From Natronobacillus azotifigens (GTDB lineage: Bacteria > Bacillota > Bacilli > Bacillales > Amphibacillaceae): a stretch of DNA of 64,000 nucleotides. Shown here piece after piece: positions 21,793-33,100 of the stretch. The notes below the pieces were generated by a model. That model was not told where the DNA came from. It did no database searches and worked only from the letters and a program-made list of their open reading frames with translations. Numbering within the stretch: the stretch's first letter is position 1; every line of letters begins with the position of its first letter. Position numbers and translations under genes: made by a program. The DNA lies in the NCBI RefSeq assembly GCF_026805325.1, contig NZ_JAPRAT010000015.1, positions 1-64,000 of the forward strand, given 5' to 3'.

Positions 21793-21853
21793 ATATGTGA
21801 AATTAAAACAAACGGTAGTTAATGAAACTACTATTTAAAAACCAATTTTTTTA

Positions 21854-22837
21854 TTATTGTAAAGCAGCAGCTATTTCATGAATCATCTCTGTTACAGAAA
21901 CGATCCCACCACTTGAAAGATACCAATAATCCGGTGTTAAATACACAATCTGGTCTTCTTCTGCTGCAATTGTTTGATTAATTAAATCATTATCTAGCGT
22001 AGAAGAAGCGGTGTGTTCGCCACCTGTTACAGCATTTCGATCCATAACAAACAGATAATGCGGATTCATTTCTGTTACATATTCAAAACTTATGCTTTGA
22101 CCATGTGTAGCAGATTCAATCCCCTCATCAACTGGTGAAATACCAAACTCATCATGAATAATCCCAAATCGTGAGCCTGGACCAAAAGCACTTAGTGACC
22201 CGTCATTCGTCAAAATAATTAAGCCAGGTTCATCCTCAGAAACAAGCGCTTGTAAACTAGCGACACTTTCTGTAATTTCACCTAATGCATCTTCAACCTC
22301 GGTTTGTTTAGTGAATATTTCTCCAAGTAGTGTTATATTCGCTTCAAATGATTCTATATATCTAGCTGTGTCCACCCCCATAAATATAGTTGGTGCTAAG
22401 TTACTTAACTCTTCATAAGCTTCTTGCGTTCTTCCAGAAATAATGATCAAGTCAGGATCAATATGCGCTAATGTTTCAAAATCAGGTTCAAATAATGTAC
22501 CCGCATTTTCATATGCATCTGTATCGAATTGAGTTAAGTACTCAGGAATATTTCCTTTTGGTAAAGCGGCAACGTCAACACCCAAGTAATCTAATGTATC
22601 TAAAGTTCCAAAGTCAAATACAACCACTTTTTCTGGATTAACCGGTACAGTAGTTGTTCCTAATTCGTGCTCTACGACAACTTCTGTAGCTACCTCTTCG
22701 TCTTGATTGTTCTGAGCTTCTTGTTGATTCTCAGTGGCATCTTGTGTACCAGTCGTTTCCTCTGTATCGTCTGCTCCACAAGCAACTGTAAATATTGCTA
22801 CAGCGAATAATAACAACAATAATATTAACTTCTTCAT
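21854..22837 (-). CDS. yclQ: Siderophore-binding lipoprotein (YclQ/FatB type)
   Basis: 327 residues. Lipoprotein signal peptide with lipobox TVAC at about residues 17-20, then an acidic Glu/Gln/Asp-rich linker, then a class III periplasmic-binding fold (VVVFDFGTLDTLDYLGVDV, DLIIISGRTQ). It resembles YclQ, which binds petrobactin and its precursor in B. subtilis. It is last in the Fur-controlled yclNOPQ-like operon, 156 nt after the ATPase gene. Confidence 0.88.
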   Translation of the reverse strand: MKKLILLLLLFAVAIFTVACGADDTEETTGTQDATENQQEAQNNQDEEVATEVVVEHELGTTTVPVNPEKVVVFDFGTLDTLDYLGVDVAALPKGNIPEYLTQFDTDAYENAGTLFEPDFETLAHIDPDLIIISGRTQEAYEELSNLAPTIFMGVDTARYIESFEANITLLGEIFTKQTEVEDALGEITESVASLQALVSEDEPGLIILTNDGSLSAFGPGSRFGIIHDEFGISPVDEGIESATHGQSISFEYVTEMNPHYLFVMDRNAVTGGEHTASSTLDNDLINQTIAAEEDQIVYLTPDYWYLSSGGIVSVTEMIHEIAAALQ

Positions 22838-22993
22838 CTATAGTTCCCCTTTGTAATATATTTTTATTTAAATAGATAGTAATGCTCGTTTATCCTGTTT
22901 CCCCTTTACTACTTATTAATTGGGCCCAGTAGCATTAGAGGATTATTGATAAAGAAACAGTTATTATCTTGTTTAAACCATTAGTCATTTGTT

Positions 22994-23752
22994 TCAAGAA
23001 AAATATAAACAAATACGGCATTGATCAATATCCTGTATTTGGATATCCATATCGTAAACTTCTTTTAGGACACCATTATTAATGATTTCTTTTGTTGCTC
23101 CCTTTTTAACGATTTTTCCATCTTTTAGTGCAACAATAAAATCTGAATAGACAGAAGCAAAGTTGACGTCATGCAGTACAATCACAACAGTTTTCCCTAA
23201 TTCATCAACCAACCTTCGTAACACCTTCATAATTTGAACAGAATGTTTCATATCGAGATTATTCAATGGTTCATCTAATAAAATATAATCAGTATCTTGT
23301 GCGATAACCATCGCAATGTGAGCGCGTTGTTTTTGTCCCCCACTTAATTGATCGAGAAACTTATTTGCCATATCTTTCAATTCCATGTATGCCAAGGCGC
23401 TATCAATCATCTTTTCATCTAATTCCGTTAAGCGTCCTTGAGAATAAGGAAAGCGACCGAAACTAACCAATTGACGTACAGTCAAGCGAACATTAATATG
23501 ATTTGATTGTTTTAAAATGGAAAGTTTTTTTGCCAACTCTTTATTTTTCGTTTGGCTAACCTCCTGATCATCAATGAGAACCTCACCATGATCTTTTGCA
23601 ATTAAACGACTTATAATCGATAATAAAGTGCTCTTACCTGCTCCATTCGGGCCAATAAAAGATGTAATTTTACCTTTCGGAATATCCATAGAAACATGAT
23701 CAACAACCATCGTTTCGCCATACTTTTTTGCTATTTCTTTGATCTTTACCAT
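22994..23752 (-). CDS. yclP: Siderophore ABC transporter ATPase (YclP type)
   Basis: 252 residues. Walker A GPNGAGKST, signature LSGGQKQRAH, Walker B YILLDEPLNNLD and switch His in VLHDVNFAS. It follows the second permease with a 7-nt overlap. FecE-like ATPase of a ferric-siderophore importer. Confidence 0.92.
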   Translation of the reverse strand: MVKIKEIAKKYGETMVVDHVSMDIPKGKITSFIGPNGAGKSTLLSIISRLIAKDHGEVLIDDQEVSQTKNKELAKKLSILKQSNHINVRLTVRQLVSFGRFPYSQGRLTELDEKMIDSALAYMELKDMANKFLDQLSGGQKQRAHIAMVIAQDTDYILLDEPLNNLDMKHSVQIMKVLRRLVDELGKTVVIVLHDVNFASVYSDFIVALKDGKIVKKGATKEIINNGVLKEVYDMDIQIQDIDQCRICLYFS

Positions 23753-24693
23753 GTTCTATTCTCCTTTAAAATTAAGTATAAAAAGTAAATACCACCAATT
23801 AAATTGATGATGACACTTAACGCCGTTTCAAATGTAAAAATGCGATCAACGACGAGTTGCCCGCCAACTAAGGCGATGACGCTGACAACGATCCCACCGG
23901 TTAACAATGTTGAATGTCGGTATGTTTTAAATAGCTCATACGCTACATTTGCAACCAATATTCCTAAGAACATAATTGGACCTACTAATGCGGTTGAAAC
24001 AGATATCAAAATGGCTACAATAACCATTAATCGTCTAACCAAGTACTCATAATCAACACCTAAATTAATTGCGTGTTCTTTTCCTAACGACAGTACATCT
24101 AAGTATTTAAAAAACTTAGAAAAATATACCAATGTGATCACTAAGATCGTGACAGCCAAATATAAAATGTCTGTATTGACGTTATTAAAGCTGGCAAACA
24201 TACGGTTTTGAACAATCATAAACTCATTTGGATCAATCAGTACTTGCATAAAAGAGGATAAGCTTTGAAAAAACGTTCCGAATATAAGTCCAATTAATAG
24301 AAGAAAATAAACATTATGTCCTTTTCGAAACAAAATATGAAATAGCACCAAAGCAAATCCAATCATCAATCCTACCGAAATAAAGAAATTTATATTTTGA
24401 TCTGTTGCGGATAAGCTTGTTGATCCATAGAAGAAAATGATAAATGTTTGAATCAACAAATATAAAGAGTCTAATCCTATTAAACTAGGTGTTAAAATTC
24501 GATTATTCGTAATCGTTTGAAAAACAATCGTTGAAACTGCAATGACTGCCCCAGTAATAACAATAGCTAAGATTCTTGTTGCTCTTCTCGGTAAAATGTA
24601 GCCCCAGTTTCCTGGAATGCCTACAAATAAATAAACGGAAATAAGGAGAATCGCAAAAATAATCAATAGGCTAATAATTTTTCGATTATTCAT
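23746..24693 (-). CDS. yclO: Siderophore ABC transporter permease (YclO type)
   Basis: 315 residues from the ATG at 24693 (AGGAGAGG 5-8 nt upstream). FecCD-family permease with about nine membrane segments and the family stretch FQTITNNRILTPSLIGLDSL. Its start overlaps the end of the first permease gene by 8 nt. Confidence 0.9.
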   Translation of the reverse strand: MNNRKIISLLIIFAILLISVYLFVGIPGNWGYILPRRATRILAIVITGAVIAVSTIVFQTITNNRILTPSLIGLDSLYLLIQTFIIFFYGSTSLSATDQNINFFISVGLMIGFALVLFHILFRKGHNVYFLLLIGLIFGTFFQSLSSFMQVLIDPNEFMIVQNRMFASFNNVNTDILYLAVTILVITLVYFSKFFKYLDVLSLGKEHAINLGVDYEYLVRRLMVIVAILISVSTALVGPIMFLGILVANVAYELFKTYRHSTLLTGGIVVSVIALVGGQLVVDRIFTFETALSVIINLIGGIYFLYLILKENRTW

Positions 24694-25636
24694 AAGCACC
24701 TCTCCTCATCACAAGGTAAAGGAAAAGAAAACTACCAATCACACCTACCATGACACCTATCGCAATTTCATAAGGGAAAATAATGATTCTCCCTAAGATG
24801 TCACAAGCTAGCAAAAATATAGCGCCGAGCATTGCCGTATGTGGTAGACTGCTTTTCAAATGATCGCCTCGATAAATTGAAACAAGGTTTGGGACAATCA
24901 AACCGAGAAATGGTATCATACCAATGGTTAAAATTACAACTGAACTAATTAATGCCACAATAATCAAACCAATATTGACAACAACTTTATAATTTAATCC
25001 TAGGTTTGTTGAAAAATCCTCTCCCATGCCAGCAATCGTAAAACGGTCTGCAAATATGTAAGCTAGAATAACGAGTGGTACACTAATATAAAGCAATTCA
25101 TATCTTCCTTGAAGAATTAATGCAAAATTTCCTTGTAACCAAGAAGACATGTTTTGAATTAAATCGTTTTGATAAGCGAAAAAGGTTGTAATTGAATTAA
25201 TAATACTGCCAAACATCAAACCAACTAATGGAATGAAGATTGGATCTTTAAATTTTACCTTGTCTAATATTTTCATAAAAACAAAGGTTCCTAACAAGGC
25301 GAAAACAAAAGCAACCAGCATCCTCTGTATTGGTGTTGCAGATGAAAACAGCATGAGAGCTACCAAGATTCCGAATCGAGCAGAATCCATTGTTCCAGCT
25401 GTGGTTGGCGATACAAACTTATTTCGGCTCAGTTGCTGCATAATAAGACCACTAATACTCAATCCTACTCCAGCGATAATTATACTAATTAACCGAGGGA
25501 TTCGACTGATCATAATGATTTGCAGTTGTCGCTCGGTTAAGTGAAATATCTCACTTGGTTCGAGAGGAACAACACCGATAAATAATGAAATAACAGATAG
25601 AACAAAGAGCATACCAATTAAGTATCTTATTTTCAT
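24686..25636 (-). CDS. yclN: Siderophore ABC transporter permease (YclN type)
   Basis: 316 residues from the ATG at 25636, with AAAGGA 7 nt upstream; the open frame reaches 25684 but there overlaps the Fur box. FecCD family, about nine membrane segments, with GLIMQQLSRNKFVSPTTAG near the N terminus and GMIPFLGLIVPNLVS. First gene of the four-gene import operon. Confidence 0.9.
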   Translation of the reverse strand: MKIRYLIGMLFVLSVISLFIGVVPLEPSEIFHLTERQLQIIMISRIPRLISIIIAGVGLSISGLIMQQLSRNKFVSPTTAGTMDSARFGILVALMLFSSATPIQRMLVAFVFALLGTFVFMKILDKVKFKDPIFIPLVGLMFGSIINSITTFFAYQNDLIQNMSSWLQGNFALILQGRYELLYISVPLVILAYIFADRFTIAGMGEDFSTNLGLNYKVVVNIGLIIVALISSVVILTIGMIPFLGLIVPNLVSIYRGDHLKSSLPHTAMLGAIFLLACDILGRIIIFPYEIAIGVMVGVIGSFLFLYLVMRRGAYE

Positions 25637-25663
25637 AAAAAAATCCTTTAACATTAAATTTAT

Positions 25664-25682
25664 GATAATGATATTCATTATC
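25664..25682. promoter_or_regulatory. Fur box upstream of siderophore operon
   Basis: GATAATGATATTCATTATC matches the 19-bp consensus GATAATGATAATCATTATC at 18 of 19 positions. It lies 28 nt upstream of the yclN start, fitting iron-dependent repression. Confidence 0.92.
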
Positions 25683-25857
25683 AATTAGATATTGATTATT
25701 TTATCACTTGAAGAAAACTTGTCAATAGTTTTTTGTTTTTAGCAAAAAAAGTTTGTTAAGTTTGTTATTACCTGTGTTAGAATGTTATCATGATATAGCT
25801 TGATCTACTTATCAAGGATAGATCATTTCATGAATTTATAATAAGGAGTCGATAGGA

Positions 25858-26277
25858 ATGGATGCATATCAAGCATATATGAGAGAAGTCTCACAACCAA
25901 TGCGAACAGAATTAACAGAAAAGGGATTTTTGGAGTTGACTACTGCTGAAGAAGTGGAAGCATTTATGTCTGAAGCAAAAGGCACAACAATTGTGCTAGT
26001 GAATTCTGTCTGTGGCTGTGCTGGTGGTTTAGCTCGTCCAGCTGTTATTCATGCATTAAATGAAGTAAAGCCTGATCATTTAGTAACTGTATTTGCAGGA
26101 CAAGATAAAGAAGCAACGGAAAAAATGCGTGAATATTTTGTTGACATTGCGCCATCTTCGCCATCCATCGCTATTTTAGAAAATAACACTGTGAAACATT
26201 TTATTCCGAGAGAATCAATTGAAGGTGCCGATGTCGAAACTGTCGTAAATCATATCTTAACTGGTTTTCAAGTATAA
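25858..26277 (+). CDS. Bacilliredoxin, BrxA/BrxB family
   Basis: 139 residues of the YphP/YqiW family with the CGC active site in NSVCGCAGGLARPA and the conserved FAGQDKEATEKMREYF and APSSPSIAI stretches. These proteins remove bacillithiol from oxidised protein cysteines. Good site (AAGGAG). It is convergent with addA and separated by a shared terminator. Confidence 0.95.
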   Translation: MDAYQAYMREVSQPMRTELTEKGFLELTTAEEVEAFMSEAKGTTIVLVNSVCGCAGGLARPAVIHALNEVKPDHLVTVFAGQDKEATEKMREYFVDIAPSSPSIAILENNTVKHFIPRESIEGADVETVVNHILTGFQV

Positions 26278-26344
26278 GCGGTAATATGTTTAATTGCTTA
26301 TAGTATAAGAATCGTATTGTCGTTGCGGTTGAAGCATAATGTAA

Positions 26345-26381
26345 AAAGAAGGCTAAACTTTTCAAGTGTTTAGCCTTCTTT
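26345..26381. terminator. Bidirectional terminator between brx and addA
   Basis: AAAGAAGGCTAAAC pairs with GTTTAGCCTTCTTT; T-rich on both strands, 4 nt from the addA stop. Confidence 0.9.
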
Positions 26382-26384
26382 ATT

Positions 26385-29300
26385 TTATTTTACGTTAATC
26401 AAAAGAGAATGATCAAAGAAATACAAATACTTCCCTTTGACAGGTTGTCGCCAAATTTCTTCGATAGCTTTTGCATATAGATTGAGCTGAACCTGATAGC
26501 GTTCGCGAAGCTTATGGATTTGTTCTTGATTGGCCGCAGCTGGAACGCGATCTGTTTTATAATCAATTAGAATCCATCCATCCTCATAGGGCACTAATAA
26601 GTCAATTACCCCTTGAATAAAGACTTTTTCCTGCTCACTTGTTTCCCAATCAGGATAAACCGTATTGGCGGGAACCGTTAAGCTAAACGGGACTTCTCGT
26701 TCCACATCTTCTACTTCAAGTAGATAACGTCCAACATCCGTTTGGAAAAATTGTTCAATCGAATCATTATGAATATGATCTGCCTGTTCTTGGGTAAGAA
26801 TTTCTCTCGTTACAAGACTTTGCACATACTCCTGTAATGCAGGTGTTTTCCATGCCTTAGTTAAAGGAAGATGCTGCATTACGGTATGCATGGCTGTTCC
26901 GATTTCAGCCGCACTTAATCTTTTTTCCTTTTGCATGAAGTTTGGCCGTTTTACGATCGGGGCATGAAAGGTCTGGACTAGTCGATCATCACTATAGGCA
27001 TCCTTTTCAGCTAATTGCCTTTTTAATTCTGTGACCGTTTGTTTGGCGCGAGCATTGGCCGCTTGTTGATGAGCATAGGTGAAAGTTAAACGTTCGTTAA
27101 CCAACCGATCGAAGTGCCCATCCGTCTCTTGAATCACTTGCCAATCTCTTATTTTCTCCCCAATATCTATTTTCATATCTTCGTCTGTTTGTTCAACATT
27201 TTGATACATTTGTGCATGTTCTAGTTTTATCGACCATTTGGATGGGTCGTCATGTATATCAGTCAAAATTGTGGAAAGCTCTTCTGTTCGTAAAGAAACT
27301 CCAGATGAATGGCGTATGACACTCGCCCCGATCCAATCTAGATATGTATTCATATCTAGTCGGTATTGCGCTGGTAAAACCCAATCTTGATGATCAAGAA
27401 TCTCTTGCCACTTTGCTTGTTTTTTCTCAAACGAAGATACTGTTCCAATCATGACCAACTTTTCTTTCGCCCGTGTTAATGCTACGTATAACACACGCAT
27501 TTCTTCAGCCCACATCTCTCTTTGCATTTGCTGTTTCAATGCATGATAAAATAAAGTTGGGTACATGATTCGATTATTCGGATCAACATATTTACTACCA
27601 AAACCTAAGTCTTTATGAAGTAGATAACGTTGACGTAAGTCTTGTTGATTAAATTGTTTATCCAATGCCCCTAGAATAACAATCGGAAATTCAAGACCTT
27701 TACTTTTATGAATCGTCATAATACGAACGACATCTTCTTGTTCTCCTAGTGCTCTCGCTGCACCTAGATCTTCTCCGCGCTCTTCCATTCGTTCAATCAT
27801 ACGCAGGAAACGAAATAACCCACGAAAAGATGTTTCTTCATAACCACGAGCACGATCATATAAAGCTCGTAGATTAGCTTGTCGTTGTCTACCGCCTGGA
27901 ATTCCTCCAACAAAATCATAATATCCTGTTTCACGATAGATTTGCCAAATAAGTTCTGCCAATCCTCCTTGACGAGCTTTTTTTCGCCAATTCTGTAATT
28001 GTCGTAAAAACTTACTCACCCTTGCCTGTTTTTTCTTGTCCGTTGTTTCTATTTCAAACGTTTGTAATGCTTGATAGTAACTCGTTCGTTTATTCGTTAA
28101 GCGGATTTGCGCCAAATCTTCTTCATCTAACCCGACAATTGGTGAGCGCAATACACTTGCTAATGGAATATCCTGCTTTGGATTATCAATTACTTTAAGT
28201 AAACTGATCATGACTTTAATCTCAATGGCTTCTAGATATCCTGTGGCTAGCTCTGCATAGACAGGAATACCTTGTTGTTTCAATTCCTCCATAATCGTTG
28301 GTGCCCACGTCATCGAACGGAGTAAAATAACAATGTCTCGATATTGTACAGGTCGATTCATCCCTGTTTCCTTATCCATGATTTGAGTAGCTTCTGCTTG
28401 GTCATTTCCAATCCAATATTTGATTCGTTTTGCATAGGCACGCGCTTCAATTTGTGCCTTGGCAAGATCTGCTTGTGTCTCTTCATTATCTGGTTCTTCA
28501 TCTGTTTCTTCTGCTTGATCTGATCGATCAATAATCACTAATTCTGCTTCTGCATCTAGCTTTTTCACTTGATCATATGTCACATTTCCGTAAACCAATT
28601 CGGCAGCTTCATCATAGACAAGCTCTCCAACGGATTCATCCAATAGTTGTCGAAAAATAAAATTGGTTGCTTGTAACACTTCTTTTCGACTGCGAAAATT
28701 CCGCGCCAAATCAATTCTATGGCCTAATATAGGATCCTTGTGAAATTTTTTGTATTTTTCAATAAAAAGAGAGGGCTCAGCATGTCTAAACCGATAAATA
28801 CTCTGTTTTACATCCCCAACCATAAATAAATTACCTGGTTGATCTTTTGTCACCAAAGATAGGATGGTTTCCTGAACTAAATTCGTATCTTGATATTCAT
28901 CCATTAATACTTCTGCATACTTCTCTTTTAACGCTTCAGCAACGGGGGATGGCTTGATGTTGTCTGCTGTAGCATCATCGGCTAGTAAAATGGCGAGTAC
29001 ATAATGCTCTAAATCAGCAAAATCAACTAATGCTTTTTCCTTCTTCAGTTGGCTATACTTTTGCTTGAACTCCTTCACAATCAAAACAAGTTGTTTAATG
29101 GTAGGGTAAAGTGCATGAATATCAGAAAGATACGAAGATAATTCCCTAGCAAACCATTGTTCTGCAAGACTATTCCAACGTTTCTTCACTTTGTTGCGAA
29201 TTGCTTTTACTTTTTCTTTTTTATTTTCATCACAGTCTATTTTTTTTCGAGACAAAGCCTTAAACTTCCCTGTTATTAATACATTCCGAAGCGAATCCCA

Positions 29301-30110
29301 TCCAAAAGCAAGCTGTGCTTTTGCTTCTTGAAGCATCTCAAAATCACTATCCAATGCTTCAGCATAATGATACGGACCATCGCTTTCTTTCGTTAGTTGA
29401 AGCGCTTGTGACAGTTCATTTTCGATTGCTTCCAATTGGCTTCTTACATCATCTTTTAAGATCGACAACCACGAAATCGATGCTTCATCCGTTTCTGGAG
29501 CGATCTGATACCTTTCTGCAACTTGATCAAGCCAAGCTTCTGGCCATGGATTTTGCATGGCGAAATCATACAATTTTAATACTAATGTCTCAACATCCTG
29601 ATCACTACGATCATTAGAGAAGCGATCGACAACAGAAAAAAATCTTTCTTGATCTTCTGTATCTTTCCCATACCAAGTCTCAAATAAATCTTCCATCACT
29701 TCTTGCCTCAATAAATCTGCCTCGATATCATCAGCAATCCGAAATCCGGGATCAATATCCAACAGATAAGCATGACGACGAATTAAATCCATACAAAAAG
29801 AGTGTAAAGTGGAAATTGATGCTTGTTGTAACAACGTTAATTGTTTCTTCAAATGAAGGGAATCAGGGTTTTCTTCTAATGCACGTTCCAATGCAGCAGC
29901 AACTCGATTTCGCATTTCTTGTGCTGCAGCATTGGTAAATGTTGCAACGAGTAATGCATCAATATCTACTGGATCTTGTTGATTTAATACCTTTTGGATG
30001 ATTCGTTCTACCAATACAGCCGTCTTCCCAGAACCTGCTGCAGCCGCAACTAGCGTATTGTTCCCTTTTGTATAAATGGCTTCTGTTTGTTGGTCTGTCC
30101 ACTGTGGCAT
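26385..30110 (-). CDS. addA: ATP-dependent helicase/nuclease subunit AddA
   Basis: 1241 residues, usual AddA length. UvrD-type helicase with Walker A AAAGSGKTAV near residue 25, DEYQDTN motif II, ARNFRSR, and TIHKSKGLEFP; RecB-type nuclease at the C terminus with ILIDYKTDRV. With AddB it resects double-strand breaks until Chi. It overlaps addB by one base (TAATG), so translation is coupled. Confidence 0.97.
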   Translation of the reverse strand: MPQWTDQQTEAIYTKGNNTLVAAAAGSGKTAVLVERIIQKVLNQQDPVDIDALLVATFTNAAAQEMRNRVAAALERALEENPDSLHLKKQLTLLQQASISTLHSFCMDLIRRHAYLLDIDPGFRIADDIEADLLRQEVMEDLFETWYGKDTEDQERFFSVVDRFSNDRSDQDVETLVLKLYDFAMQNPWPEAWLDQVAERYQIAPETDEASISWLSILKDDVRSQLEAIENELSQALQLTKESDGPYHYAEALDSDFEMLQEAKAQLAFGWDSLRNVLITGKFKALSRKKIDCDENKKEKVKAIRNKVKKRWNSLAEQWFARELSSYLSDIHALYPTIKQLVLIVKEFKQKYSQLKKEKALVDFADLEHYVLAILLADDATADNIKPSPVAEALKEKYAEVLMDEYQDTNLVQETILSLVTKDQPGNLFMVGDVKQSIYRFRHAEPSLFIEKYKKFHKDPILGHRIDLARNFRSRKEVLQATNFIFRQLLDESVGELVYDEAAELVYGNVTYDQVKKLDAEAELVIIDRSDQAEETDEEPDNEETQADLAKAQIEARAYAKRIKYWIGNDQAEATQIMDKETGMNRPVQYRDIVILLRSMTWAPTIMEELKQQGIPVYAELATGYLEAIEIKVMISLLKVIDNPKQDIPLASVLRSPIVGLDEEDLAQIRLTNKRTSYYQALQTFEIETTDKKKQARVSKFLRQLQNWRKKARQGGLAELIWQIYRETGYYDFVGGIPGGRQRQANLRALYDRARGYEETSFRGLFRFLRMIERMEERGEDLGAARALGEQEDVVRIMTIHKSKGLEFPIVILGALDKQFNQQDLRQRYLLHKDLGFGSKYVDPNNRIMYPTLFYHALKQQMQREMWAEEMRVLYVALTRAKEKLVMIGTVSSFEKKQAKWQEILDHQDWVLPAQYRLDMNTYLDWIGASVIRHSSGVSLRTEELSTILTDIHDDPSKWSIKLEHAQMYQNVEQTDEDMKIDIGEKIRDWQVIQETDGHFDRLVNERLTFTYAHQQAANARAKQTVTELKRQLAEKDAYSDDRLVQTFHAPIVKRPNFMQKEKRLSAAEIGTAMHTVMQHLPLTKAWKTPALQEYVQSLVTREILTQEQADHIHNDSIEQFFQTDVGRYLLEVEDVEREVPFSLTVPANTVYPDWETSEQEKVFIQGVIDLLVPYEDGWILIDYKTDRVPAAANQEQIHKLRERYQVQLNLYAKAIEEIWRQPVKGKYLYFFDHSLLINVK

Positions 30111-33100
30111 TATTCCCCCTCCTGTTCAAATATTTTTGCAAGAACTTGATCATCTTTCATTTCTTGCAATCTACGATAATTATTTTCTGGTAGTGTCGTA
30201 TCGAATTGACATACAGAGCGGAAAGAACAGAAAGTACAGGCTGTTTGTTGATCTTTTTGAAATGGATTTAACGTAACAGCACCTTCGCTTATGTTCACGC
30301 CCGCTTCTGTAATAACACTTCGGACATATTCTTGTAATTGACTAAATGTTTCGTTTGTAGCAATTTGAGATCCACTACGAAATGAGCCATCTTTTTTCAA
30401 TCCCGCGGGAACAACAGGACTCATACCAGTTTCTAAGTCTGTATCCATCATTTGAACAACCTGTTCATCTTTAAGTAACAATCCTTGCATCTTATATTTC
30501 TTAAATAATTTTTCTTCTATCTCGTTAGGATGCAAAGCATGCGATTCCGATAAAATAGGATCGTGCACATGAAAATATAACACTCCAGCTGGCGTAGCTT
30601 GTACACCTAACCATTTCTCTGAATTGGATAGAAGTACATCGAGGTATGTCAACATTTGTAGTGCTAACCCATAATATACTTCCACTAAGTTCAAGCCTTT
30701 TGCACTTGATTTGTAATCAATAATTCTCAAATACAGTTGATCTTGTAATTTCGCCTGATCCACTCGATCAATACGACCTCGTAAAATAAGATCATAACCA
30801 TTCGGCAAGGAAAGTTTGACGGGATCAAGCTCGCTATTTGGCAATCCAAACCCTAGCTCCATCCCGATTGGAGCAAAGTTACTTTTTCTTGATTGCTCAC
30901 TAAGAACATAAGTAGCTCTGGCAATAATTTGTTCTAGCTTTTTTTTCATATATTGAAAACGATTGGAGCTATGCAATATTTGATGCTGTAAAACGGGAGC
31001 TAAACGGTGCATTGCTCGAGCCGCATACTCCTTGGCAGTTTCTTGATTAATATCTTGAAACGTGCGTTGATCTACTTGAATCCACTCTGTTATCTGTTTC
31101 AACGCTTCATGGAATAACTGTCCAATATCTGGCGCATCTAATTTATACGTACTTCGTTCCTTCAACCCTAAACTATATTGTGCGAAATGCTGATAAGAAC
31201 AACGATGATACATTTCCAACCGAGAAACACTCGCCTGAATCTCTTTTGGATATAGTTTTCTCGTTGTTTGTTCCGAGAGGTTGCTCGGCTTATTTTGATA
31301 AAACAAACTCTCTAATACTGTTTTTGCTTTCTTATTTTCATGATCATGATCATGAATGACAAACCAATTAAAAACACTCCACCAAATTGGATCAATTGGA
31401 TAAGCTCGTTGATATTTTGCAAGTTGTGCTGTTAAAGCGCCTAAAGTTTTTGTTGGTGTCGTTACGAAACGTTCTGCCTCCATCATTTCTTCTGGATCTT
31501 GTAACAAGAGTTCTGATCGTTTCTTTGAAAATAAATCAGCTATGCGTTTGATGATTGATGCAGGAATTTTCGCTTTTCCTTCTGAATCACTAAGCGGGTA
31601 GCTCATCCAAAGTTGCTCTTGGGCAACGGTACATGCTAGATAAACATAAAACCAATCATCTACAAGCTGTTGCTTTTCCCCTTCCGCAAGCTCTATCCCG
31701 GATTGCTGAAGACGGAGCCGATCTTCTTCAGAAAGGACACCATCAATCTTCGGCTTCATTGGCCAAGATCCTTCATTCACACCGAGTAATAAGGCAACTT
31801 TTACATTGCTAACCCGGGAACGATCAATCGTACCAACAACTACATGATCTAAGCTTGGTGGCACATGAGCAAATTTTAATGTTTCAAAACCAGTTTCTAA
31901 GCTTTGTTGAAATAACTGCGTTGATAGATTCTCAGTTCCGATCATTTCTACCATTTCATCTAGCAATTGAATTACGGCATTCCATACTTGTTCTTGCTCG
32001 CGTGCTTGTTCCAATTCACCAGATTCATCCAAATCTATTTGTAATTGTTCTAATTTTTCCGCTAGCCCTAACTGCTCTAGCCATGTATATAGTACGGTCG
32101 CCTTCTCACGAACTGTTGTTGCCTCACGAATCATGCTGTCAAAAGGTGCAATGGCTTCGACAACTTGCTCCCGGTAGTGATTCACCTTATTTTGCATCGT
32201 TCTTTCTTCATCTGTTTGAACCGTATGATCAAAACCTCTAAACCGTTGAAAAATCCACGGTTTTTCATCCATCCATTGCTTGCGTCCACGAATTCCATAT
32301 TCTAAAACATAGTTTTCTAACGTATCAATAGCATCTTGGTCTAGCGGATCTTCCTCAGCCTTTACTGGAATCAATCCTGTTTTTAACAATCGGAAAATGG
32401 CGTCGTAGCGCCAATTCCCCAGGACAACATCAAAAGCAGATCGGATCAACTCAATAAATGGATGATGTAACATTGTCCTTTTTTCATCAATAAAAACAGG
32501 AATTTGATAATCACGAAAAATTGTTTGAATTAGATCATGATAGATTTCAGTTTGTCTAATTAAAACGACAATATCTTGATAGCGATAGTCTTCTTCTCGT
32601 ACCTTCCGTAAAATCTCTTGCGCTGCCCCCTCCACTTCTGCACGTGGGTGAACAGCCTGAGCGATTTGAATCGGAGCTTCTTGTTGATATACTGGCGCTG
32701 GTCGGACGTCAAAATATTTCTCTAAATGAGCAAAGTGTGGCTGAACCTTCTCTGCTACCAACGCTTCATTCTTTGTGGCCATCCCTTTCTCTTTAGCTAT
32801 TTCCTTAATTTTTTTATACGTTTGTTTCGTCTGATTAAATAAGTCAAACCCTGATGAAAGCTCACTATTGGTTGGATCGATCGTCAAGGAAACAGTCATT
32901 TTTTCCGCCTTATCCATTAAGGTAGAGATTACATCTTGCTCTTGAGGTGTAAACCGATGAAACCCATCCAAATAGATTTCCGCTCCGTCTAAATATGTTG
33001 AGTCGGGAATTTTTTTTGCTAATAAAGCAAGTCGATCTTCTCCATCCATATACTGATCCTTTAATGCTTCCGAAGTCATTTGATAAATATAATGAAGATC

